A stretch of DNA of 64,000 nt from Laccaria trichodermophora. Lineage: Eukaryota > Basidiomycota > Agaricomycetes > Agaricales > Hydnangiaceae. Positions within the stretch are counted from its first letter, which is position 1; every line of letters starts with the position of its first letter. The notes beneath the pieces are model-generated. The model was not told where the DNA came from. It saw only the letters and a program-made list of their open reading frames with translations, and did not search any database. The position numbers and the translations under genes are program-made. Location: assembly GCA_018417955.1 (NCBI GenBank), contig JACTVC010000029.1:496001-560000 (forward strand), written 5' to 3'. Below, in pieces: positions 12,418 through 21,576 of this stretch.

Positions 12418-13035
12418 GGCAGTATGGTGGGCATCCACCGCATATTCAAGAATTGGCAAATATGGTGGGTATCCGCCATTTATTTAAATTAGCGAGATGG
12501 TGGGTATCCACCTCAAAATTGATGAGACAGTTAGTATCCGCCGCATACTGAGAAAATTTGGCAATATGGTGGGGTTCCACCGTTAATTTTAAAGTGCAAT
12601 ATGGTGGGTTTCCACCGCGTATTCGAGAATTGGAAACATGGTGAGTATCCATAAAATTGGCGAGACAGTTCGTATCCACCGCATAGTAAAAATAAATTGT
12701 AGGTATCCACGATCAGGCGCAAATTTGGACTAGATTAGTAAATTTCCACTATCCACTGGAAATACAGGAGGGTACGGTGGGTATCCACCATCACGCATAA
12801 ATTTGCAGTGGACAGTGTATATTCACCATCCACTTAAAACAATAAATAGGCAGGTACAGTGGGCACCCACCATCACGCGCAAATTTGGACTGGATGGTAA
12901 ATATCCACCATAATGCGCAAATTCAGACTGGACAGTAAATATCCACTGTCCACGGACATAAAGTGGATATCCACCTTTACTCACAAATTTGCAGTACATA
13001 GTAAATATCCACCGTTGTCTTTTAAACATCATTTG
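12418..13035. repeat. Degenerate minisatellite built on GGTGGGTATCCACC
   Basis: About 17 variants of a near-palindromic core (TGGTGGGTATCCACC and relatives) are spaced roughly 25-50 bases apart, mostly 35-40. The first half alternates with AATTGGCAATAT-like spacers, the second half with GCGCAAATTTGGACTG-like spacers, so two subfamilies are present. Examples of cores: 12,423, 12,463, 12,498, 12,568, 12,603, 12,775, 12,964. Nothing like it is in the second block copy. I see no coding potential. Confidence 0.8.
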
Positions 13036-13336
13036 ATTGAGCTCAATGCTAATACACACCGGCAGGTATCAAGTCGGACAGAGAACAATGTATCACTTTT
13101 TTGAAATACTACGTGCAAGCTTTCCGAAAATATGAATTAAGCGGATTGATCCCCTGTATATACCAGCATACTATTTACAATTGCGACAGCCAGTTCCCGT
13201 CAAAGATATTGGGGAAGGCGAAAAAAAAGGGCATGGTCTAAATTTAATCGATGTAAAATGATGAAGGAATGTGGCAAAGAGCACGTTGAAGGTTCTCCAT
13301 AAGAATATAAGCCAAATAAGAAAGCGAAATTTACAG

Positions 13337-13700
13337 CTACAACACTGATTGTGTTGGATATGAATACAGATGACCAGACGGGGGGATAACTATGTAAGCG
13401 GCCTTGATTGATTTTGGCGGCGGAGGCTCTTTCGAGTCCTCATATGCAAACGAAGGGGGAACACCCGGGTGGTAACTGGGCCTTGAGAGAAAATTAGAAA
13501 GACATCCAGTCAGTGAACAGGTGAAGAAACGCACCTCAGCTTCCCGAGCGCTTATTTCATTCGTGTCGATGGGTATGGGTGACGCGGACGTCAGAGTGAG
13601 CGCTGGAAAAAAGAACGTTACACACTTTCAAAAAAAAATTACTTGACAGAATAGACTTACCAATTGCGAGAACGAGTGCGGTAAAAATAGAGCAGCGCAT
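13337..13700 (-). CDS. Small secreted protein, copy 1
   Basis: ATG 13,700-13,698 starts a typical signal peptide (MRCSIFTALVLAIALTLTSA) interrupted by a 58-base GT-AG intron (13,603-13,660). SPIPIDTNEISAREAE follows. Model A: a second good intron (13,482-13,534, GTGCGT...CTCAAG with a CTGAC branch-like site) joins AQLPPGCSPFVCI and stop 13,440, giving a 49-residue precursor whose last 13 residues hold two Cys. Model B: the intron is retained; the frame stays open to 13,337 and gives about 101 residues ending GHLYSYPTQSVL. The Arg-Glu-Ala-Glu-Ala stretch in model A resembles sites trimmed by kexin and dipeptidyl peptidases in yeast pheromone precursors; that is an analogy only. The upstream sequence has a pyrimidine/CA-rich 5' leader. 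The gene is present in both block copies. Confidence 0.5.
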
Positions 13701-14146
13701 TGATAATGAATATGACAGTTGTGCGAGTGGTGTGAATGCAATGTGAATGAGGGCGAAGATTTTGAAGTTCGCTTCCATCGACACCCTCCGTTTTAATAGT
13801 ACATGTAGGACAAGTTAATGTCCAGAGGCGGTAAGCCAAACGAGTTGCGACAATGGGCTCGCTGAACCACGAGAAAGAGGCTCTCTGAACAAACACATTG
13901 CTTGAATTGACTAGTGCCGCCGACCTATCAGAAATCATCTTTATTTGGCTGTATATATTCTGGACATCCCTGGAAAGCCACCAACAGATGAAGACCCTTT
14001 TTGTAATTGGGGGAGTTAAGGTATAATTTGGATTCAAGATTGTCTCCAGGGCTATGTAACATTGTAAGGGTGCGCGACTTGCAGTGTCAGGCACCGAGAC
14101 TCAGGCCAACGATGAACTAGTCTAGATTACATATATTATTATAATA

Positions 14147-14350
14147 ATGGCGAATATCAAAATACTCGATGAAAGAGGCTTAGAGGTCGTCATGCATGTA
14201 TTTTCTTTCCAGTTTTTTCCTGACGCTTTTGTCCAGGTGCGTTCGCTTTTGTGTTCACTCTGACGAAGTTACTTGCAGTAGCGTAGATGTGCTACGTTTT
14301 CTAGGATCCTGAATGACGCGCCGTTTGGCAAACGGTTTTATTTAGCCTAA
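14147..14350 (+). pseudogene. Short two-exon reading frame, broken copy
   Basis: Starts MANIKILDERGLEVVMHVFS and is divergent from the secreted-protein gene. The same intron as in copy 2 (61,872-61,913) is present, but the first codon after the acceptor is TAG where copy 2 has TGG, so the second exon is closed. If the copy-2 frame is a gene, this one is dead. Confidence 0.3.
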
Positions 14351-15032
14351 GTTTAAGGGTTTGAAACGAATGTCTGTATTCAACCCAACCCTTCATCGGA
14401 ACATTGAACTTATAAGTCATGATACATATTGAATTCTCGAACACCACAAAAATTTAACTGGGGATTAGCTGGGGATGGTATAAAATTTTATTTCACTTTA
14501 CACTCATTTTTAAATGATATATCATATATTGGTGTAGATGCTTCTGGGTGGGACTCAGGGACTTGAGTAGTTGGATCCCGCATTAGGCAAATTTAATTAA
14601 GTGAGCAGGTTCGTAAGTAGTAAGTACCTTGATCCTGAGTATTGAGTCGATCCGCAGCAGATTCCCGCAATGGCGAGTCACCCGAGCTCTGAGAGACGAA
14701 TTGTGAGTATCTAGTGCTGGACTGAATTTCCGAAAAAGGGTGCTACCTACTCGCCAACGAATCGGAAGTCTGCCTCCCAGTTCGAGTCTAATCGACGTAT
14801 GGCCGACCCTTCATATTTTAAGATAACACTTGAACAGAGTTTACTCAAGGAAACCGCGCTGTCTCAAAGAAATGCCCAAATCAAGTTACTCATGTAGAGA
14901 TTCTGGAGAAAGTAGGAGTGGTCTCACCCTGAAATTATCCCTCTTGATTCCCGGTGAAAGGAAGGACCGCATCGAGAAGCTAACGGTTATTGAAAGAGAC
15001 GTTATTTGAATTCCAGGTCATTCTCTGTGCAT
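14351..15032. other. Conserved non-coding stretch between relics
   Basis: Kept in both block copies (14,351-15,032 with 61,986-62,700), with small indels. I see no gene; AT-rich at 14,450-14,530. Confidence 0.5.
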
Positions 15033-15411
15033 TTAGGAATTCCTCCAGCCGACGTGGGCATAAGAATACATAATTGACAGGATACTGGCTGGAGAGGTAT
15101 GGGTTGTGCATGGACGGCCGCTATGAGGTATGGTGCCACGTTCCAAGTGATGAACATTATTTTCTGCCGGCGATCGTATTCTTACTTCGAAACTACGAGT
15201 GTAGAAGTCAACGGAGGAAGTGGTATGGGTTCCATAGAAAAAATACCGTACCAATCAGCCAGATGGTGAGAAGAAGAGCAGCGTAAATGCCTGGGTACCA
15301 TGTGCTGGCCGTATGAATCGTTTCGGAAATCAACTTACCGTTTATCCATAATTCCACAAAGGTTCCACGTTCGTAGATGGGGAGTTGGTTTTCAAACGGG
15401 TACTCCTCCAT
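15033..15411 (-). pseudogene. 5' exons of a seven-transmembrane protein gene, copy 1
   Basis: Starts MEEYPFENQLPIYERGTFVE. After an intron it continues with a membrane span (IYAALLLTIWLI). After a second intron it reads SK, then TAA where copy 2 has AAA (SKKEYDRRQKIML). The later membrane spans are absent, because other sequence follows. It is a broken 5' fragment of an agaricomycete membrane protein of the seven-helix type. Confidence 0.55.
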
Positions 15412-15472
15412 CTTCAGGGGAAAGATGGTGGTAGCGAGTTTTGTTGGGTGCTGCTTCTATCATGCGAGGGTT

Positions 15473-17275
15473 CGTTCCATATACTCACTCCTCTCCATAT
15501 CGGTCTCCACCCCTGTACTCATCACGCTCCTCAATTGTTTCCGAAGTTCGGAAAGTCGTCGTTGAACGCGGCTTCGTCCCATTTCGCTCGAATTTGTTTC
15601 GAGTAGGACTTGCGCCCTGTGCGTTAGGATTGTTTGTCTGAACCTTGACGATTTCAGCACTGTTTTCAAATCAAATAATCAAAACAAAAGAACGAAAGGA
15701 GAAAAAAGAAAACCGTACCATCCATCTCATCTTTCAACTCCCTCAACTCCCTCTCCCCATCCTCATCCAACGCAACAGGCGTATACCGCGCCATATCAAG
15801 CCTCCCAACACCCTTCTCCTCTCCCTCTTTTCCCTTGTCTCCTTCTCCCTCACTCGGAATTCACGTTCCTTCTCTCTCATGTCCTTTTCACGCTCTTTGA
15901 CCACCCTCTCACGCTCCTTGACCCCCTTTTCCCGGTCACGCACTTCCAGCTCACGCTGCGTGCATTCTTGTTCCCTAGATCCGATATCCTGCTCGCGGTC
16001 GTCGAGTTCTTCATGTGATGAATCGTCAACTTGAATCCCAACCTCACACATCACTAAGGACGACGTGCCCTCCCCCCGATTCCTGACCAATCGCGCTCTT
16101 CTGAAATCCACGAGTCCCGTCTCTGTTCAAGCCTGGCTTCACGCTCCTCGATACGTGCTTTGCGTTCACAAAGTCGGTCGTCTCCCTTTGAGGTAGGACG
16201 GGTCCTGAAGACGAGTATGTAGCCCCTCAACACGAGATTCGAGACCTTCCAGCTGCGTATCCCGTTCTTTCAAAAGCTGATCAAGCACCTGTACACGGGC
16301 CTCCCGCTCTTTAAGGAGCGCATCGCGTTCCTCAAGCCCTCCTTCGTTAAGTTGTGCGGTATACTCCTCCAGACGTTTATCCGAGTTCCGTAGTTGACCT
16401 TCGAGCAGCCGCACACGAGCATCGCCTCTTACGCGGTCTTCGTGCTGTTTCTTGGGGGCCCTGTCCCGCTCTTTGAGTGTCGCTTCGAGTTCTTGGATTT
16501 TGCGTTTGAGGTCGATGGGAGTGATGGATCCGTTGATGGGTGTGCGAGGAGGAGGGGGAGGAAGGAAACTTGGGTGTTTCACGCCAGGGCCTGTTAGTCC
16601 CTGGGAGGTACTACTGCGGTTGCGGGTGACGATGGCGCCGGAGGAGGGAGTGGGAGGGACGGAGCTCTTGGTACGCGAAACGTTGTCGAGAGAGGCGGAC
16701 ATGCTGAGGCATAATTGAGACCATCCTTCGAGGGTGGTGAAATGGCTGTTGTGTGTACGTGATGGTGGTAATTGGAAGTTGTTGGGTGCTCTAGGTGTCG
16801 ATGAGATCGCAGCGGAAGTCGAGGGTGGATGATCCTCTTCTTCGTCATCCAAATCTGACAGACAATGTTGATCCTTGACAGCAGCCATAGACGCAAACCT
16901 CGCAAACCTCCTCTCCCTATCCTCCACCTTCCTCTCCCTCGCCTTCCTCGAGGAACCCTTCCTAGTGCTCGACGCAGCCCCTCCCCCGCCCTTCCTCGTA
17001 AAGTTGATTTGGTACCGCTCGTACGTCTCGTTTGAAATCCCCAGATTACAAGTGACGCGGACGGTTTCCATCATGAACTTGATGAACCGCGGACATGAAC
17101 GATGTCGGTCTTTACACGCGACTCGTTCGACGTCGCATATCCGTTTAGCTGGGTCCTGAGCACAGTATTCGCATGTCTACCACAATGAACAACGTCAGCT
17201 TTACATCTAAAGGGGAAACTGAAAGAAAAGAAACGGACGACGGTGTCTAGCACGTCTAACCATTGTATCTGTCGT
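15473..17275 (-). pseudogene. Cys/His-motif coiled-coil protein gene, copy 1 (interrupted)
   Basis: Minus-strand gene. The N-terminal part has a cysteine-rich motif (CEYCAQDPAKRICDVERVAC then KDRHRSC) and FIKFMMETVRVTC...NETYERYQINFTR. A Ser/Pro-rich region follows (SVPPTPSSGA, FLPPPPPRTPI). Then comes a long Glu/Arg/Leu-rich coiled coil (RKIQELEATLKERDR, RDALLKEREARVQVLDQLLK). The C-terminal part (SSRFRQTILTH, MGRSRVQRRLSELRKQL) runs into foreign sequence at SEYMER (15,473). Two faults are visible: a 4-base insertion near 16,190 relative to copy 2 shifts the frame, and the last codons lie 3.4 kb away at 11,950-12,049. The first exon and start are uncertain. Function unknown; the Cys motif could bind zinc. 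Confidence 0.6.
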
Positions 17276-17504
17276 TCCCTGCCACCAGACGAGCTTTTGA
17301 GGTTCCCGCTACGTCAGTAGTGGGTTTTGTGGTGCGAGCTCGACTGAAAAGAAAATCACGTGCCAAAATTTCACTCGACAGGAAAGTGAGAGAAAGGTCA
17401 CGTTTCTACATACATCACGTTCTTCACCAGCTGCTTCTGCCGGACACCGCCCTATAGAGCGTTGACTACTGAAAGCAGTCCTGGCTTATTCTCACCAGCG
17501 AACC

Positions 17505-18484
17505 ATGTCTTCTTACCGTCGTCTTCAGCAGTATGCAATTGCGATCAGCATCGTTAGTGTTATTTACAACGCGCTCGAGGGCGGTCTCTCAATTGGGTTC
17601 GGGGCAGAGTCCAAGTCCCGCTCCCTTATCTTCTTTGGGATCCAGTCTGGCATCGAAGTCATCTCAGCTTTTCTCGTTGTCTGGCGTTTCCGAAACATTG
17701 CCAAACCCGGAGAAGAAAGGGAGACTAATCTCAATCCAGAGAACTTACGGTGAGTAGGCGGCACCTGAGCGTAGCTCTCGCATCGAACAATCCTGATGAC
17801 GCTAAAAGGTTCGAGAAGCTGGGAACTATCGCTATAGGCATTTTGCTCCTCGCACTTGCGTTGGGCACGGTAGCCAGTTCCATAGCCATCCTCGTTTTAC
17901 ACCAAGAACCGGACACCTCTAATGCGTCCCTCATCGTCTCTGCATCGGCAATCATTATTATGATCCTCATATGGCTCCCAAAACGATACCTTGCGACCTC
18001 GTTGGACAGTAGCACCATGCGAGGAGAGGCGATATGTTCCCTGAGCTGTATCCAGCTCACCTGCGTTCTCTTCGCGGGAAGTTTAACCTTCCGGCTCTGG
18101 CATGGGGGGTGGTGGGTTGACGGAGCGACGTCGATGGTCCTGAGCATCTTTTTCGGGTGGGAAGGGTACAAAATGGTCCGATGGGCAAGCAGTACTGAAT
18201 TTACGGGCGGTTGTTGTGCCGATTGCAAGGAGACGCCAGACAGCGAGCAATCAGTTAATGAGAAAGATGCAGAACTAGGCATCAAGGAGAAGAACGCGGC
18301 CAGTTCCAAGCAAGGAAATTGTTGCAGACCTGACACGTGCGACGTGGACCAGTTGGGAAAGGAGGTAATGTCGCATGATATACAATGGATCAGGCTTTTG
18401 ACGGAATACCCCGTAGAGCGCCAGTTGTGGTCCTGTGAGGACTTTAGGAAACAAGGACCACACCAAGGCAGTCCCTACTACTAA
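17505..18484 (+). CDS. Cation-efflux / TMEM163-like membrane protein
   Basis: Two exons, 17,505-17,749 and 17,809-18,484, joined in phase (…NPENLR then FEKLGTIAIG). The protein has six hydrophobic segments: AIAISIVSVIYNALEGGL, FFGIQSGIEVISAFLVVW, IAIGILLLALALGTVASSI, LIVSASAIIIMILIWLP, CIQLTCVLFAGSLTFRLW and DGATSMVLSIFFGWEGY. Acidic residues sit in the spans equivalent to the metal site of cation diffusion facilitators (LEGG...GAES, WVDGATS). The cytosolic tail is Cys-rich (CCADC, CCRPDTC), consistent with metal binding. Probable role: transport of a divalent metal such as zinc; the metal is an inference. An AATAAA lies about 320 bases downstream. It sits between the duplicated block and the mobile-element region and is single copy here. 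Confidence 0.65.
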
Positions 18485-19335
18485 TGCAATCTCTCTTGCC
18501 CCCGACCACACCGACGTACGAGTTTCTGAGGAGAAGAGATCTGAACTTATGGAGGAATCTGAAAACGAAAAACGCTTCTGTTCCGATTGTGACTAAAGTA
18601 CAATGTCTTAGTATGCAAGCCTCTCTGTGCTTTCTTCCTCGCTTCATAAGTACGTTCGCCTCTGTTCCATTTGGACTCTTCCACCTTGATCACACCTTAA
18701 CGTTCCAGGCCTGTTTACGATTCTTTATCATATCGACTCCGGTTTTATTCACTTACAAATGGTAGACTACGTGTGTTTTATGCTAGATTTATGCAGTTCA
18801 GATCAGAAATAAAAAAGCGTGACATGGGCCATCATGTGACTGTATGACCCTCCACTACCAAACCACAGTTTCATGAGGTTTCATGTTGTCGGGCTCGTTT
18901 TGGCAAGTAAACCCGCGCGGATCACGGTTACCCAGCAAGCCCGTACCCCCCACCGCGGGTGTGGGTTTCGGCAGGTTGGGGTACGGGTTCCTGTAGGTTT
19001 GACGGGTTCGGCAGCTATGAAACCCGTTCTGCCTAAGTTCGAACTAAGGTGCATCACTGGCTTTTTCAAATGGTTGAAGCATCACGGAATTCAAGGTGTT
19101 GCATGCTTGAAATTTTATTTCCGTCTATTTAAAGTGCCCTGTCATTTAGTGAAATGGGTTTCTAGATTTGTTATTCATCTTATCCTTGACTTCTTTGGCG
19201 CGGCGCGGTTTGTACGGCGCATGTATGATGTGAGGTGCGAGGCTTGCGCTTTCGATCCGGTCTGTCGACGGGCATGTGGACTTGCAGAACTTAGCGACGA
19301 GGTAAGCATTTCTATATATTTTCCCATCATGTAGC
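18485..19335. other. 3' flank and GC-rich repeat-like stretch
   Basis: Downstream of the transporter. From 18,870 to 19,030 the sequence is unusually rich in CGGGTT/AACCCG and CCCGTACC-type words in both orientations, like the internal parts of small DNA elements elsewhere in the window. I could not find matching ends. No gene recognised. Confidence 0.4.
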
Positions 19336-20360
19336 GTTGGCGGGAACTCCACAGCAGGATTTTGATTTCCGACCAACTCAATTCTTCCATTCACCAAATA
19401 CACAAATACACTAATATACAATATCTTGTCATTGATACCTTACTATGCTGTTTGATGTACACAAATATAATACATTGATTTGCTTTTGTAATTCAAAGTT
19501 CTTGTGATAAGCCCTAGGGTAGGGTTACATTTCCCTCCAATTCTCTCCCACGGATACCTGCTGTGGAGCTCCCACCAACACTAGTCTGAGCCATAGTGTT
19601 TTCTCATGAATTAAAGTTTCAAAACTAACTTGATAAAGTTGTTGAATATAAGAATAATCATAAAATCCACCCCCAACCTTGCCCCAATATGAGAAATTTA
19701 ACATGTCTAGATCAGCGATCTACTGTCTCCACTAATCCTGCTGAAGATTGTCAAATAGTTGTTGATCAAGTTATCATTGAGTGCCAATGTCCTTGTTTTT
19801 TCTCTTCCTCCACGTATTTTTTATTCTGTATATCTTACAGAACATTTTTGTATTTTTGGACATGGGTCAGTAATAAAATACATGAAGAATAAAATACATA
19901 TGACATGTGCAAAACAACACAGAAGAAAGGGGAAAAAATTAGAGAAGGAAATTAGGGTTAGGGCTGAAAAAATTATGTCCAAACAACTTGAACAAATATA
20001 GATTGAATAAATTTCACTGTCAGCACTGCCTGATCTCATGAGAGTTGCCTTGCATGGAATGAAAAAATACACAGAGGCTGAGGAAGATACATGGGGTGAC
20101 AAAGAATGCACATCCTGCCATGGAGCTCCCGCCAACCTTAATCATGGCCTGGTTCTTGAATTTTCTAGAACAGTGGGATACAATGCTAGGTTATGAGATA
20201 TACTAAATATGTATGGATCTTATCTCTTCACAACATCATCATGTGGAAAATGTATTTATACCAGAGCTGGTAATGCATAAAGGCCCTCAGATCATTATGC
20301 ATTATGCAATATGCAAACCCCAGGTAGGGTTGGCAGGAGCTCCACAGCAGAATTTTGATT
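19336..20360. repeat. Four copies of a ~23-base motif, two inverted pairs
   Basis: The motif GTTGGNRGGARCTCCACAGC occurs at 19,336 (+), 19,579 (-), 20,136 (-) and 20,329 (+). The two + copies share a further AATTTTGAT-type extension and the two - copies share similar outer flanks. The first pair faces inward (244 bases from end to end); the second pair faces outward. The sequence between is AT-rich. A short open stretch near 20,040-20,190 (RVALHGMKKYTEAEEDTWGD) suggests a decayed gene in between. Confidence 0.55.
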
Positions 20361-21576
20361 TTTGACATTCAGAAGTCATCACTTGCCACAGCTGAGTTCC
20401 AACTTTGCCAGATGTCCTGCCCTTCCATTCACTCAGTTGAGTGGGTTGGGTGTGGCTGGTGTCTCTATTGTAGTAGTAGTGTACAGCATGAGGAGGTCCC
20501 TTGTTATATACATGTATCCAGTAGAGAAATCTCTGACCTAGTTCTGAGTCCATCTCCCTCCTAATGTTAATTTTAACGAGGTTGCCAATAGTGTTCAGCA
20601 TTGAGTTATGTTTTTCAAACACACTTGTTTATTTTATTAATTTATTTAGTCCCTTATGGTGAAGAGTGAGTAAACATTTCGATATACTGAGTATGAACTT
20701 CACCACCTTAATTTAACATTATTGGCTGTAATAGGTTGTCCAGGGTGTTGGTGGATAAGGAAATTCCACCCATAGCTCTGTACTACAGTTCTGTGTAAGA
20801 CATCCTGAAACAAGGATGAAATGAATAACTTGGAACGATTGGTGTGTAGGTAGTTTACTCACTTTTTCTTGCAATTTTCTTGACCATCTGGAATTTGGTT
20901 TTGAAGTGTCACTATGTCAGAAAGCTTCAGTTACATCAGACTCCAATTCACCTGAGATTTACCACTAAAATGGCTACTACGGCAGTATTATCTGACCTTT
21001 CAAGTTATGTTTTTGGAGAGGTGGTGAAAGTAAAGAGGTATGGCATAGGCAATCAGACTCTGTGTAATGGCCCTCATAGATGACACCCCATTGTTTCGTA
21101 TTGTTTTCACCATGGCGCTTGTTGTTGTGGCACTTTGGCATATCTACTGCATATTTCATTCGTCATTAAGGACTGCTTAGTGTTTGTCCTAGGCTCCCTT
21201 ATATTTCATTATGCCCTTCCTATGTAATTTCTAGCTAGACAACTAATCTGTTGAGACCTTTGCGCGCTATGCCCAAGGAGCTGGCCAAAGACCAAGTGAC
21301 GAACAGCCAGTAAGAATAGTACTGCAACATCCTTATGGACATTCAGATCTGTGTGTATTTTGTGACAATTACTAATTAGTATAAAATGTGGCTGTGATGA
21401 GCTGGGGGCCAAAGTCCGAGTGATGAGCAGCTTCAAATTACTTGTATCTGATGAATATAGCAAATGCTGAGACCATTTAACCTGGCCAAGTTGAAAATGG
21501 GCTGTACTAGTAGCAGGCCATGTGGCATGCTGCCCTATGTGGTTATTGGGGAGCTTGCTCCCCTTTGTACTGCTAA
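20361..21576. other. AT-rich mobile-type DNA ending in a Helitron-like 3' terminus
   Basis: No gene recognised. At 21,548-21,563 a perfect 7-base stem (GGGGAGC/GCTCCCC, loop TT) is followed after nine bases by CTAA (21,573-21,576). A stem-loop shortly before CTRR is the usual 3' end of a Helitron, so this may be the end of an older element lying upstream of the large one. Confidence 0.4.

Larger units (their letters stand above)
2955..17290. repeat. Duplicated gene block, copy 1
   Basis: This block recurs as 44,635-63,150. Matching parts: 2955-5150 with 44,635-46,790 (carbonic anhydrase); 6440-11,700 with 47,040-54,860 (MYND gene and upstream relics); 13,130-15,470 with 60,755-63,150 (secreted peptide and membrane gene); 15,473-17,290 with 55,250-57,055 (coiled-coil gene). 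Order is kept for the first two parts and rearranged for the last two. In copy 1 the membrane-gene part lies inside the coiled-coil gene; in copy 2 it lies beyond it. Confidence 0.85.

Noticed and set aside
12418..13035. Regularly spaced short repeats that could suggest a CRISPR array
   Set aside because: Units are degenerate, spacing varies, spacers are related to each other, and the genome is eukaryotic.
13657..14094. Open minus-strand frame of 145 codons overlapping the small secreted-protein gene
   Set aside because: It runs through the promoter and first exon of that gene in another frame, and its codons change freely between the two block copies, including a frame change near 61,650.
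16875..17159. Plus-strand frame opposite the coiled-coil gene
   Set aside because: Low-complexity complement of Glu/Arg-rich codons on the real strand.
18870..19030. Another hAT-like element based on CGGGTT words
   Set aside because: Word content is similar to the other elements, but I could not find inverted ends or a target duplication.
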